From DASQJL01 sp036380835 (GTDB taxonomy: Bacteria > Eisenbacteria > RBG-16-71-46 > SZUA-252), in assembly GCA_036380835.1 (NCBI GenBank), contig DASVDZ010000007.1, positions 34,436-98,435 of the forward strand: a DNA stretch of 64,000 nt. The letters run 5' to 3'. The position numbers and the translations under genes were made by a program. Within the stretch, counting starts at the first letter, position 1. Every line of letters starts with the position of its first letter. Below, piece by piece: positions 50,574 to 59,989 of this stretch. The notes under the pieces were generated by a model that saw only the letters and a list, made by a program, of their open reading frames with translations, did not search any database and had not been told where the DNA came from.

Positions 50574-52019
50574 TCAGGAGCGGGCGTCTCGGGCGGGGAT
50601 CCGCTCCAGGGCCAGCTTGTCCATCTCCTCGCCGAACCGCACCGAGTAGTCGCCGTCGAAGCAGGCGTAGCAGTGTCCGTCGGGGCGCTCGACGCAGGAG
50701 CGGAGCCCTTCCATCGAGAGGTAGCCCAGCGAATCGACGTGGAGGTACTTCCGGATCTCCTCGATCGTGTGCGAGGAGGCGATCAGCTCGCGGCGGTTCG
50801 GCGTGTCGATCCCGTAGTAGCAGGACCAGCCGATCGGCGGACTCGACACGCGGAAGTGGACTTCCTTCGCGCCCGCGCCCCGGAGCATCATGACGAGGCT
50901 CCGGCTCGTGGTGCCGCGCACGATCGAGTCGTCGACCACCACGACGCGCTTCCCCTCCAGGATGCTCCGGACCGCGTTGAACTTGAGATTGACGCCGAAC
51001 GATCGCGTGATCTGCTCCGGCGCGATGAACGTGCGGCCGACGTAGTGGTTCCGGATCAGTCCCAGCTCGAACGAGAGCCCGGAGCGCTCCGCGAACCCGA
51101 GGGCGGCCGAGTTGCTGGAGTCGGGCACGGCGATCACGATGTCGGCGGCCGCCGGATGCTCCTCGGCCAGGCGACGGCCGAGACGGCGACGGATCGAGTC
51201 GACGCTCACGCCGAAGACGGTGCTGTCGGGGCGGGAGAAGTAGATCAGCTCGAAGACGCACGCGCGCGCCGGCTCCGGCGCCAGGACCCGGAACGATCGG
51301 ACCCCCTGGCGGTCGATCCGCACCATCTCGCCCGGCTCGATCTCGCGAACGAAGTCGGCGCCGACGATGTCGAGGGCGCACGTCTCGCTGGCCAGGACGT
51401 GCGCGTCCCCGCGCCTCCCGAGACAGAGCGGTCGGAACCCGCGCGGGTCGCGGATCCCGAAGAGCGTGTCGCCCGCGAGCAGGACGAGCGAATAGGCGCC
51501 CTGGCAGCGGATCAGGGCGTCGGTGATCATGCGCTCGATCTCCGTCGCCTTCGACCGGGCGATCAGGTGGAGGATCACCTCCGTGTCGCTCGTGGTCTGG
51601 AAGATCGATCCCTGCTCTTCCATCTCGCGACGGAGCGCGAGCGCGTTCACGAGGTTCCCGTTGTGGCCGATCGCGAGCTGGCCCTCGCGGAAGTTGACGA
51701 CGAGCGGCTGGGCGTTGTGGATCTGGTTCCGCCCGGTCGTCGAGTACCGGTTGTGGCCGATCGCCACGGTCCCCTTCAGGCGGTCGAGCGCGCCGCCCGA
51801 GAAGACGTCCGAGACGAGGCCCAGGCCCCGGTGTTCGCGGAACTCGCCGCCGTCGGTCGCGACGATTCCGGCGCTCTCCTGCCCGCGGTGCTGGAGCGAG
51901 TAGAGCCCCGCGTACGTGAGCCGGGCCGCGTTCTCCGCGCCCCAGATCCCGAAGACGCCGCATTCCTCGTGGAGCCGGTCCAAGTCCCCCGCTCCGATCG
52001 CCGCGCCCTGATCGTTCAC
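50574..52019 (-). CDS. purF: amidophosphoribosyltransferase
   Basis: 481 aa, first committed step of purine synthesis. The N-terminal nucleophile Cys20 (HEECGVFGIWG) follows a 19-residue propeptide that must be cleaved. The PRPP loop is VVVVDDSIVRGTTSRSL (about 355-371). Cysteines in WSCYYGIDTP and HCYACFDGDY near the C-terminus match the [4Fe-4S] B. subtilis-type PurF. GTG at 52019 with GGGAG six bases upstream. Last gene of the pur cluster purB-purL-purQ-X-purF. Confidence 0.95.
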   Translation of the reverse strand: MNDQGAAIGAGDLDRLHEECGVFGIWGAENAARLTYAGLYSLQHRGQESAGIVATDGGEFREHRGLGLVSDVFSGGALDRLKGTVAIGHNRYSTTGRNQIHNAQPLVVNFREGQLAIGHNGNLVNALALRREMEEQGSIFQTTSDTEVILHLIARSKATEIERMITDALIRCQGAYSLVLLAGDTLFGIRDPRGFRPLCLGRRGDAHVLASETCALDIVGADFVREIEPGEMVRIDRQGVRSFRVLAPEPARACVFELIYFSRPDSTVFGVSVDSIRRRLGRRLAEEHPAAADIVIAVPDSSNSAALGFAERSGLSFELGLIRNHYVGRTFIAPEQITRSFGVNLKFNAVRSILEGKRVVVVDDSIVRGTTSRSLVMMLRGAGAKEVHFRVSSPPIGWSCYYGIDTPNRRELIASSHTIEEIRKYLHVDSLGYLSMEGLRSCVERPDGHCYACFDGDYSVRFGEEMDKLALERIPARDARS

Positions 52020-52044
52020 CGATGACTCCCTTCGCCGTCCCGAC

Positions 52045-52641
52045 TCACGCCGCGCGATACGCGGGGGCCGGATCGGCCAGAAACGCCTCGAGTTCCCGCC
52101 ACGGCACGGCCCGCTCGATCGTGAGCGACGCCTCCGCGTGCGGGTTCACCAAGAGTCCGCGCCGGGTTCCCGACACGGGGCCGAGCGCCTCGTACGAGGA
52201 GCGCGCCGCGGGATCCCCGCCCGGCCCCTTCGTCCAGAGCCACCAGAGACGGGCGCGCCGGATGGCGCCGAGCCCCGCCAGGGGATGCTCGCGGCCGAGG
52301 CGGACGAGGAGCCCCTCGTCGCGCGTCTCCCCGCGCGGACGGGCCAGGATGCCCCAGGCGCCGTCCGGTGGCTCGAGCGAATCGCCCCGTTCCGCGGCGC
52401 GGAGGAACCGGTACCGCTCCTTGTTTGGATTCACGAAGAAGTTGCTCGACTCGATCGCATTGGCGAGCGGCGCCTCGAACGCGGCGGCCGCGGCTCCCGG
52501 TTCGGGCTCGAAGAGGTAGAGCTCCTCGCGCACGATCCGCGCGATCGCGATTCCCTCGGGGAGGAGCCCCCGCGCCGCGTCGAGCGCGGTCAACGCGGTG
52601 AGATCGCTGATCTTGAGCCGTGTCAGGAGGACGGCGCTCAT
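52045..52641 (-). CDS. candidate PurS-like protein with an unknown C-terminal domain
   Basis: 198 aa. Not a named family by direct recognition. The first 80 residues can be aligned by pattern with PurS: a strand (VLLTRLKIS), a helix (LTALDAARGLL), a second strand ending ARIVREELYLFE like VRVGKYIEL, then a helix and NPNKERYRF where PurS has LLANPVIEDYRI. Residues about 85-198 match nothing I know. The ATG at 52641 overlaps the purQ stop (ATGA), and purF follows 25 nt later. The small PurL encoded nearby needs PurS and PurQ partners, and no other purS is in the cluster. Inference, moderately supported. Confidence 0.5.
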   Translation of the reverse strand: MSAVLLTRLKISDLTALTALDAARGLLPEGIAIARIVREELYLFEPEPGAAAAAFEAPLANAIESSNFFVNPNKERYRFLRAAERGDSLEPPDGAWGILARPRGETRDEGLLVRLGREHPLAGLGAIRRARLWWLWTKGPGGDPAARSSYEALGPVSGTRRGLLVNPHAEASLTIERAVPWRELEAFLADPAPAYRAA

Positions 52642-53480
52642 CGGATCGCCCCGGACGGGACGGCCGCCCCCAGCCGCCGCGCGAGCGACTCGAAGAGGAA
52701 GCGCCCCGGACCGGGCCCCTCCAGGGCGTCGAACCGCCCCGCCGCCGCGCGCCGGCGGTCCCCCCACGGACCGGGCCAGTCGAGCGGCACGTGCTTGAGC
52801 TGAGCCGCGCGCTCGGGATGGGGCATGAGGGCGAGCACGTTTCCGGCCCGGTTGGTCAGCCCTGCCGCCTGGAGCATGGAGCCGTTCGGATCGTCGGGAT
52901 AGGCGCGCGCCGGAGCGCCGTCGGCCGCGACGTATCTCAGGAGCGCGAGCCCCTCGCCCTCGATCGCGGCGCGGACGTCCGGATCGGCCGTCTCGAAGCG
53001 GCCCTCGCCATGGGCGATCGGGAGCGGAACCACCTCGCCGGCCGCGAGCGCCGACGTGAACGTTCCCCGTCCCGGACCCTCGCCGGCCCTGACGCGGATC
53101 CAACGGCAGAGGTATCCAGGGCGTCGCGGCGCGCGGTTCGGGGCGAGCGCCGCCTCGACGCGACCGGGACGAAGACCCGGCACGAGGCCCGCCTCCACGA
53201 GCACCTGCGCCCCGTTGCAGATGCCGACCACCGGCTTTCCGCTCTCCGACTCGCGCGCGATCCGCTCCACGGCGGGCAGTTTGGCGGCCACGGCTCCGGC
53301 GCGGATCCGGTCCTGGAACGCGAATCCTCCCGGAAGCAGGTAGGCGTCGAACTCCGAGAGCACCGACGCGGGCTCGTTGAAGCGGACGATCGCGGCCTCG
53401 ATGCCCACCGCCTCGAGCGCGCGAACGCTCTCGTACTCGCAGTTCACGCCGGGAATCTGGAGCACCGCCACGCGCGCCAT
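52638..53480 (-). CDS. purQ: phosphoribosylformylglycinamidine synthase glutaminase subunit
   Basis: 280 aa, larger than the usual 225-235. Class I glutamine amidotransferase: Cys88 in VGICNGAQVL is the nucleophile, with the His-Glu pair in LMPHPERA. N-terminus VAVLQIPGVNCEYESVRALE is typical. It supplies ammonia to PurL. The ATG at 53480 has GGAG five bases upstream; a GTG at 53486 overlaps the purL stop but has no site of its own. An extension after LPIAHGEGRF carries the extra length. Confidence 0.94.
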   Translation of the reverse strand: MARVAVLQIPGVNCEYESVRALEAVGIEAAIVRFNEPASVLSEFDAYLLPGGFAFQDRIRAGAVAAKLPAVERIARESESGKPVVGICNGAQVLVEAGLVPGLRPGRVEAALAPNRAPRRPGYLCRWIRVRAGEGPGRGTFTSALAAGEVVPLPIAHGEGRFETADPDVRAAIEGEGLALLRYVAADGAPARAYPDDPNGSMLQAAGLTNRAGNVLALMPHPERAAQLKHVPLDWPGPWGDRRRAAAGRFDALEGPGPGRFLFESLARRLGAAVPSGAIR

Positions 53481-53482
53481 CG

Positions 53483-55864
53483 TCACTCCACGTACGGGCG
53501 GAGCGCGTCGCCGCGGATCCGCGCCATCTCCGCCAAGTCCAAGTCGACGAGCGCCGTGCCGGCGTCGAGGAGCCTGAGGCGGGGTTCGGGGATGGTCCGT
53601 CCGATCATCGTCGCGTCCACGCCGTGCCGCGCGAAGAGCGCGAGGAGCACGGGGAGCCGGCTCTTCGCCGCCTCCAGGAGGAACCCCGGCGCCTCGGAAT
53701 AGAGCCGCACCTCGGGAGCGGCGCCCCCCAGGCCCGAGATCGGGATCTGGAGCCCGATGCCGCGCGCCCCGAACCCGCCGAGCGCCATCTCGAGCGCCGC
53801 GATCGCGAGGCCCCCCTCGGAGATGTCGTGGCACGCGAGCACGAGGCCGGCCCCGATCGCCTCGCGCACCGCGTTCATCCGCCGCCGTTCGAGATCGAAG
53901 TCCAGCGTCGGCAGCGCCCCGCCGGTTCCCCCGGTCAGGAGATGGCGGAGCTGCGACGCCCCGGTCCGATCCTCCCGCGCGCCGGTCAGGACGAGAACGC
54001 TCTCGCCTCCTCGAAGCGCCGTCGAGACGGCGACCGAATAGTCCTCGAGGACGCCGAGCGCCGCGACGATCGGCGACGGCTCGATGGCCCGGCCGCTCGA
54101 CGATTCGTTGTAGAACGAGACGTTCCCGGAGACGACTGCGATCGGAGGACCCGCGACGCCCATCGGCGCCAGCGCGCGCGCCGCGTCGCCGAGCCCCTTC
54201 ACGCTCCGCACGAACTCGTCGAATACCTCGGGATCCTCGGGGTTCCCGAAATTGAGACAGTCCGTGAGCGCCACCGGGCGCGCGCCGACCGCCGTCAGGT
54301 TCCGGACCGCCTCCGCCACGACGTGCGCGGCGCCCCAGTAGGGGTCGGCCGCGACATACCACGGGTTCCCGTCGACGGTGATCGCGCAGCCGAGGGGCGA
54401 GCCGGGGATCGGCGCGAGCACCGCGGCGTCCGCCTCCCCGGCGCGGATCACCATCCGCGCCTGCACCTCGGTGTCGTAGTAGCGAAGGATCGGCTCGCGC
54501 GACGCGACGTTGGGGGAAACGGCCATGCGCCGGAAGAACGCCTCGTGGTCGCGCACCGGCGGGAGCGGCGGCTCGGGCGCGGCGGCCCCGCGCGGCTTCT
54601 CCGCCCGCCGGTGCTCGATTCCCGCGGTGATCACCTCGACCGCGGCGTCGCAGACCGGCTGCCCCCCGCGGAGGATGCGGTAGCGGTCGTCGCTCCGCAC
54701 GCGCCCGACGACGGCGGCCGCGGCGCCGTGATAGACGAGCGGGAGCGCGTAGTCCTCGTTGTAGATCGCGAGGAGCGCCGGCGCGACGCGCTCCGGCACG
54801 ACGAGCGCGAACCGCTCCTGCGTCTCGGAGCAGGCGATCACCTCGGCCGGGTATTCGCCCGGCGCCGTCGGCACCCGGTCGAGGTCGACGTCCATCCCGA
54901 AGCCGCCCGCGGCGGCGAGCTCGCTCGACGCGCAGGCGATACCGCCGGCGCCGAGGTCCTTGAACCCGAAGGCGACGCCCTGGCCGTGGAGCCACGCGAG
55001 CGCCGCGCGATTCGCCTCGAAGAGCACGCGCTTCAGGAAGGGATCGGGCACCTGCACGTGCCCCCGCTGGCCCTCGGCCCCCTCGTCCAGGATGGCCGAG
55101 GCGAAGCTCGCGCCGCCGAAGCCGGTCTCGTCCGTCGGCTTGCCGATCAGAACGAGGACGTACGGCTCCCGCCGCGCCTCCTCGGGCACGCGGCTCCGCA
55201 CCACGCGGTCGGCCCGCACGAGGCCGAGAGCGACCACGTTCACGAGGCAATTCTCGTCGAAGCGGGGCGAGAAGAAGACGTCGCCGCCGACGTTCGGGAC
55301 CCCGAGCGCGTCGCCGTACTGCCAGATCCCGTCGATGACGCCCCGGACGATCTCGCGCACGGACCCGGCACGCGCCCCCTCGGGATCGCCGAAGCGGAGG
55401 GCGTCCATGACGCCGATCACCTCGGCGCCCATGCAGTTCACGTCGCGGACGATCCCGCCGATCCCGGTCGCGGCGCCCTCCACGGGGACCACCTGGGACG
55501 GGTGGTTGTGGCTCTCGTGCGCGATCACGAGCGCGTACTCGACGCCGCGATGCGATCCGAACCGCACCACGCCGGCGTCCTCGCCCGGACCGAGAATCAC
55601 GTCGGGGCTCTCGGTCGGCAGGAACGCCTTCAGGACCCACCGGCTCGACTTGTAGGAGCAGTGCTCGCTCCACATCGTGTCGAAGATCGTCGCCTCGACG
55701 CGGGTCGGGTCGCGCCCGAGGAGCTCGAGCATGCGCGTCACCTCGCCCGGCGCGAGACGGAGCCCCGCCTCCGCGAGAAACGCCTTCACCGCCGCCGGAT
55801 CGGCGGAGGAGAAGGGGATGGTCGGGACCTCAACGGTTCGCTGCAACGAACACCCCCAGAACAC
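53483..55864 (-). CDS. purL: phosphoribosylformylglycinamidine synthase, small type
   Basis: 793 aa, the small PurL that needs separate PurQ and PurS. The active-region MWSEHCSYKSSRW (about 64-76) and AHESHNHPSQVVPVEGAATG lie in the N-terminal half; GCAITVDGNPWYV begins the second AIRS-type half, and ACHDISEGGLAIAA is the C-terminal signature. GTG at 55864 overlaps purB by 35 nt; a TTG at 55846 is an alternative. It converts FGAR to FGAM. Confidence 0.95.
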   Translation of the reverse strand: MFWGCSLQRTVEVPTIPFSSADPAAVKAFLAEAGLRLAPGEVTRMLELLGRDPTRVEATIFDTMWSEHCSYKSSRWVLKAFLPTESPDVILGPGEDAGVVRFGSHRGVEYALVIAHESHNHPSQVVPVEGAATGIGGIVRDVNCMGAEVIGVMDALRFGDPEGARAGSVREIVRGVIDGIWQYGDALGVPNVGGDVFFSPRFDENCLVNVVALGLVRADRVVRSRVPEEARREPYVLVLIGKPTDETGFGGASFASAILDEGAEGQRGHVQVPDPFLKRVLFEANRAALAWLHGQGVAFGFKDLGAGGIACASSELAAAGGFGMDVDLDRVPTAPGEYPAEVIACSETQERFALVVPERVAPALLAIYNEDYALPLVYHGAAAAVVGRVRSDDRYRILRGGQPVCDAAVEVITAGIEHRRAEKPRGAAAPEPPLPPVRDHEAFFRRMAVSPNVASREPILRYYDTEVQARMVIRAGEADAAVLAPIPGSPLGCAITVDGNPWYVAADPYWGAAHVVAEAVRNLTAVGARPVALTDCLNFGNPEDPEVFDEFVRSVKGLGDAARALAPMGVAGPPIAVVSGNVSFYNESSSGRAIEPSPIVAALGVLEDYSVAVSTALRGGESVLVLTGAREDRTGASQLRHLLTGGTGGALPTLDFDLERRRMNAVREAIGAGLVLACHDISEGGLAIAALEMALGGFGARGIGLQIPISGLGGAAPEVRLYSEAPGFLLEAAKSRLPVLLALFARHGVDATMIGRTIPEPRLRLLDAGTALVDLDLAEMARIRGDALRPYVE

Positions 55865-57143
55865 GATCGAAGATTCGATTCACGTGACGCACGAAGTAAG
55901 ACGGGTCGAAGCAGCGCTTCAGATCCTCGGCGCTCAGGGTGCGCGCGACGACGGGGTCCGCGAGGAGCCGCGTCTCGAGATCGGGGGCCTCCCGCCAGGC
56001 CGCCATCGCGTGGCGCTGCACGATCGCGTAGGCCTCCTCTCGGGAGAGGCCGGCCTTGGTCAAGGCGAGGAGCGCGCGCTGGGAGTAGATGAGCCCGCGC
56101 GTCAGGCCTAGGTTCGCCCGCATCCGCTCGGGATCGACGCGGAGGCCCGCCAGGATCTCCCGCATCTGGCTCGCCATGAAGTCGGCGACCAGGAAGGAGT
56201 CGGGGAGGATCACCCGTTCCACGCTCGAGTGGCTGATGTCCCGCTCGTGCCAGAGCGCGACGTTCTCGAGCGCGGCGTGCGCGTTGGCGCGCAGGATCCG
56301 CGCGAGCCCGGAGACCCGCTCGCAGGCCACCGGGTTTCGCTTGTGCGGCATCGCCGAGGAGCCCTTCTGCCCTTCGCGGAACGGCTCCTCCGCCTCGAGG
56401 ACCTCGGTCCGCTGAAGATGGCGGATCTCGACCGCGAACTTCTCGAGCGACGCCCCCAGGATCGCGAGCGCGGAAAGGAGCTCGGCCAAGCGGTCGCGCT
56501 GGACCACCTGCGTGGCCGCCGGCTCGGGCGAGAGCCCAAGCGACGCCATCACCTCCTCCTCGAGATCGGGGCTCAGGTGGGCGTGCGTGCCGACGGCGCC
56601 GGAGAGCTTCCCCACCGCCACCGCCTCGCGCGCGGTCCGGAGCCGCGCGAGCGCGCGCCCCAGCTCCTCGTACCAGACGAGCACCTTGAGCCCGAACGTG
56701 ATCGGCTCGGCGTGGATGCCGTGGGTGCGGCCGACCATGATCGTCTCCCGGTGGCGGAGCGCCAGGTCCCGCGTGACGCCACGCAGCGCCTCGACCTCGG
56801 CGCCGAGCCGGTCGGTCGCGCGCACGAGCGTCAGCGCGAGGGCCGTGTCGACCAGGTCGGAGGAGGTCATGCCGAGATGGAGGAACCGGGCGTCCGGGCC
56901 CACCGTCTCGCCGACCTGCGTCAGGAAGGCGATCACGTCGTGGCGGAGGGTCGCCTCCAGCTCGTCGATCCGGCCCGGGTCGACGACGGCCGCCTTGCGG
57001 ATCCGCGCCGTGACGCCCGCCGGCACGTCCCCGTGCCGCTCCATCGCCTCCGCCGCCGCCAGCTCCACCTCGAGCCACGTGCGGTAGCGGGCGTCGTCCG
57101 AGAAGAGCGCGGCCATTTCGGGGCGGCTGTAGCGCGGGATCAC
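55830..57143 (-). CDS. purB: adenylosuccinate lyase
   Basis: 437 aa, fumarase/aspartase superfamily. The signature GSSAMPHKRNPVACERV (about 268-284) holds the flexible catalytic serine; the catalytic His lies in GRTHGIHAEPITFGLK, and MTSSDLVDTALAL is the first conserved block. It cleaves SAICAR and adenylosuccinate. GTG at 57143 overlaps the htrA stop (GTGA), an odd coupling of a purine enzyme to a periplasmic protease. Confidence 0.95.
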   Translation of the reverse strand: MIPRYSRPEMAALFSDDARYRTWLEVELAAAEAMERHGDVPAGVTARIRKAAVVDPGRIDELEATLRHDVIAFLTQVGETVGPDARFLHLGMTSSDLVDTALALTLVRATDRLGAEVEALRGVTRDLALRHRETIMVGRTHGIHAEPITFGLKVLVWYEELGRALARLRTAREAVAVGKLSGAVGTHAHLSPDLEEEVMASLGLSPEPAATQVVQRDRLAELLSALAILGASLEKFAVEIRHLQRTEVLEAEEPFREGQKGSSAMPHKRNPVACERVSGLARILRANAHAALENVALWHERDISHSSVERVILPDSFLVADFMASQMREILAGLRVDPERMRANLGLTRGLIYSQRALLALTKAGLSREEAYAIVQRHAMAAWREAPDLETRLLADPVVARTLSAEDLKRCFDPSYFVRHVNRIFDRVLGVFVAANR

Positions 57144-58411
57144 TCGGGGGCCTCCTCCAGCTTCATGCTGACCGTCTGGAGCTTCCCGTCCCGCTCGACG
57201 GAGAGGGAGATCGTGTCTCCCACGTTCGCGCCGAAGAGCGCGCGATACGCCTCCTCGACGTCGCGGATCGGCGTGCCGTTCACCTTGCGGATGATGTCCC
57301 CCACCTTGACGCCCGCCTTGTCGGCCGGGCTCCCCCGGTCCACGACCGAGACGTAGAGCCCGTTCCGGTCGTTCGTGCCGAGGCGCTCCGCGACGTACGG
57401 CGTCAGCTCCCACGTGCGGACGCCGATCCAGACGTTCCGCACCTTGCCGTACTTGATCAGCTCGTCCACGACCTTCTTCGCCGCGTCGATCGGGATCGCG
57501 AAGCCGATCCCCTCGGAGCCGCCGCTCTTCGTGAAGATGAAGGTGTTCACGCCGATCACGTCGCCGCGCGCGTTCACGAGCGGCCCGCCCGAGTTCCCGG
57601 GATTGATGGCCGCGTCGGTCTGGATCATGTTCTTGTAGATGCCGCCGCTCGAGCTCTGGGACTTGATGTCGCGGTGCGTGGCGCTGATCACGCCGGCGGT
57701 CACCGTCGGCTGCGTGTCGTTGAGCAGGAAGCCGAAGGGATTCCCGATCGCGATCGCCCACTCCCCGACCATCAGGTCGCTCGAGGTGCCGAGCGCCGCG
57801 ACCGGGAGGTTCTGTCCGTCGATCTTCACGATCGCGAGGTCGTACTGCGGATGGCTTCCGAGCACCTTCCCGTCGAAACGGCGCCCGTCGGAGAGAATCA
57901 CGGTGATCTTCTCGGCGCCGTGGACCACGTGCTCGTTCGTGAGCACGTATCCGTTCTTCGAGATGATGAAGCCGGAGCCCATGCTGGGGATCTGCTCGCG
58001 GTAGCGGTATTGCGGGAGCATGTCCCGGAAGAAGGGCTCGAAGAAGTCGTCGCCGAACGGGACCGGCGCCGTCTGGACGAGTCGCGTCTGCACCACGCTC
58101 AGCGTCACCACGGCCGGGCCGACCCGCTGGGCCGCCGCGACGATCGCCGTGCGGCGCGACGTGTCGAGCGCGGCGGGAAGAGCGGAGTCCGCGGGGGCCG
58201 CGGTCGAATCGGCGGCGGACGCCGTCCCGGCGCCGCTTCCGCCTCCGTCGGCTCCGGCGCGGATCGGCTCGCCGGTCGGCTTCGGCCGCTGTGTCGCGAG
58301 GAGCAGCGCGGCGAGGAGGAGGAACCCGAACAGGATGCCCGCGGCCAGGGTCGAGATCGACCAACCCGGGCGTCCCCGTTCGGGCGGCGAGGTGGCGTCA
58401 ACCGACGACAT
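57140..58411 (-). CDS. membrane-anchored HtrA/Deg serine protease
   Basis: 423 aa. One N-terminal membrane helix (18-39) with no cleavage site, a Gly/Ala/Ser linker, then a trypsin-like domain with triad His161 (TNEHVV), Asp191 (QYDLAIVKI) and Ser274 (NPGNSGGPL), and a single PDZ domain (about 335-420). One PDZ and a membrane anchor resemble DegS more than DegP. It probably cleaves misfolded or regulatory proteins in the periplasm. The ATG at 58411 overlaps truA by 14 nt. Confidence 0.92.
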   Translation of the reverse strand: MSSVDATSPPERGRPGWSISTLAAGILFGFLLLAALLLATQRPKPTGEPIRAGADGGGSGAGTASAADSTAAPADSALPAALDTSRRTAIVAAAQRVGPAVVTLSVVQTRLVQTAPVPFGDDFFEPFFRDMLPQYRYREQIPSMGSGFIISKNGYVLTNEHVVHGAEKITVILSDGRRFDGKVLGSHPQYDLAIVKIDGQNLPVAALGTSSDLMVGEWAIAIGNPFGFLLNDTQPTVTAGVISATHRDIKSQSSSGGIYKNMIQTDAAINPGNSGGPLVNARGDVIGVNTFIFTKSGGSEGIGFAIPIDAAKKVVDELIKYGKVRNVWIGVRTWELTPYVAERLGTNDRNGLYVSVVDRGSPADKAGVKVGDIIRKVNGTPIRDVEEAYRALFGANVGDTISLSVERDGKLQTVSMKLEEAPE

Positions 58412-59189
58412 TCGTGCGCTCCTTGGGGATCCACCCCACGCGCGGGTAGCGGATCCGCATCAGGTAGAGTCCATGGGCGGGAGCCGGCGGCGCCGCGGCG
58501 CGGCGGTCCCGTGCGTCGAGCGCGGCGCGAACGGCGTGCGCTCCGCCGCCCGCCTCCGCGGCGCGGAGCACCGTCGAGACGACGCGACGCACCATAGTGT
58601 ACAGGAAGCGATCGGCCTCGATGTCGAATCGGTAGGCGCCGCCGCGGCCGCGCCATCGCGCCCGCGTGACCCGGCAGACGGGCGAGACGGCGTCCCCTCC
58701 CTGCTTCGAGAAGGTCGTGAAGTCGTGCTCCCCGAGGAGCGGCCCGGACGCGGCGTTGAGCCGGTCGGCCGGAACGCGGGTCGGTCGCACCCACGCGCGC
58801 TTTCGATGGAGCGCGGACGGCGGCGGCACGATCAGGTAGCGATAGGAGCGGCGCATCGCGCGGAATCGCGCGTGGAACCCGGGCGGCGCGTCGGCGGCCT
58901 CGACGACGCGGACGTCCTCGGGCAGGTGCGCGTTCAAGGCGGGGCGGAGGCGATCGGCCGTGAGGCGCGTCGTCAGGGTGAAGCTCGCGACCTGTCCCGC
59001 CGCGTGGCAACCCGCGTCGGTCCGCCCCGCTCCCGCGGTCCGGACCGTGGCGCCGGTGAGCCGCATCAGCGCGGACTCCAGCTCGCCCTGGACCGTCCGC
59101 TCGCGCGCCTGCTTCTGCCAGCCCGCGAACGCCGTGCCGTCGTACTCGATCACGATCCGGAACGCGGACTCCCGCGCGTCACCGTGCAT
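58398..59189 (-). CDS. truA: tRNA pseudouridine(38-40) synthase
   Basis: 263 aa, normal TruA length. The catalytic aspartate is Asp58 in AGAGRTDAGCHA; YRYLIVPPPSA and FLYTMVRRVVSTVL are further family blocks. It isomerises uridines in the anticodon arm. The ATG at 59189 overlaps the 3' end of the EcfT-like gene by 11 nt, so these genes are co-transcribed. Confidence 0.94.
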   Translation of the reverse strand: MHGDARESAFRIVIEYDGTAFAGWQKQARERTVQGELESALMRLTGATVRTAGAGRTDAGCHAAGQVASFTLTTRLTADRLRPALNAHLPEDVRVVEAADAPPGFHARFRAMRRSYRYLIVPPPSALHRKRAWVRPTRVPADRLNAASGPLLGEHDFTTFSKQGGDAVSPVCRVTRARWRGRGGAYRFDIEADRFLYTMVRRVVSTVLRAAEAGGGAHAVRAALDARDRRAAAPPAPAHGLYLMRIRYPRVGWIPKERTNVVG

Positions 59190-59979
59190 GGATCATCCAG
59201 GTGGCGGCCACGGCCGCGCCGAGGAGCGCCGCCGCCTCGACCGCGCCGAAGCAGAGCGCGAGGCCGCTCCGGCGGGGCGCGCCGGGCGCGTAGCCTCGCG
59301 CGAGGAGCGCGTCGCCGTACGCGTCGCCGACGCGGAGCATCGTGGCGAGGAACGGAAGGAGCCACGCGGCGAGGTACCGCGCCCGCCCGCCCGCGCCGCG
59401 GCCGGCGCCGAGCCCGCGGGCGCGAATCGCGAGGTGCTGTTGCTCGGCCTCGCGAAGCGCGACGGGCAGGAGCGCCAGCGTCATCCGCCCGCTCTCGAAC
59501 AGGACGGCCAAGGGCCGCGGACCGCGCGGCCCGGGGCGCGCGAAGAGCCACCGCGCGGCGCGCGGCAGGAACGACCGCGCCGCCCAGCGGGTCAGGTAGA
59601 GGAGTCCGAGGAGCCGGAGCGCGATGGCCGAGGATGGGGCCGCCGCTTCTCGCGGGGGCCTCCCGCCGAGGAGGAGATGCGCCGCGAAGACGATCGCCGC
59701 GAGGCCGAGGAGCGTCGCCTCCCCGCGGAGCGGCCGTCCCTCCACGCGGAGCGCCATCGCCATCGCCAAGGCGGCGAAGAGGCCGATCCAGAGGGGCGCG
59801 CGGGCGAACGAGACGCCGGCGCCGAGGAGCGCGCAGCAGACGAGGAGCGCCGCCGGATGAACCGGGCGCTTCGATTCCGGTGGATCGTGCGATGCTTCTT
59901 CGGACCGGGGCGAGCCGGGCACGGTCAGAGGGGCTCCCTTGTGTGCCGTCGGAGGTGGTTCGCCCTTCGAGCGCCCCAC
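59179..59979 (-). CDS. EcfT/CbiQ-like energy-coupling transmembrane protein
   Basis: 266 aa. After a polar N-terminus of about 40 residues come five or six membrane helices. Two Ala-Arg-Gly motifs, IRARGLGAG (about 188-196) and LLARGYAPG (about 228-236), sit in cytoplasmic helices as in EcfT, where they contact the two EcfA ATPases. No EcfA or S-component gene is next to it, so it must use ATPases encoded elsewhere or has another role. GTG at 59979 lies ten bases after a -10 box without a Shine-Dalgarno site; other GTG starts are possible. Confidence 0.72.
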   Translation of the reverse strand: MGRSKGEPPPTAHKGAPLTVPGSPRSEEASHDPPESKRPVHPAALLVCCALLGAGVSFARAPLWIGLFAALAMAMALRVEGRPLRGEATLLGLAAIVFAAHLLLGGRPPREAAAPSSAIALRLLGLLYLTRWAARSFLPRAARWLFARPGPRGPRPLAVLFESGRMTLALLPVALREAEQQHLAIRARGLGAGRGAGGRARYLAAWLLPFLATMLRVGDAYGDALLARGYAPGAPRRSGLALCFGAVEAAALLGAAVAATWMIHAR

Positions 59980-59989
59980 CTAAAGCATC

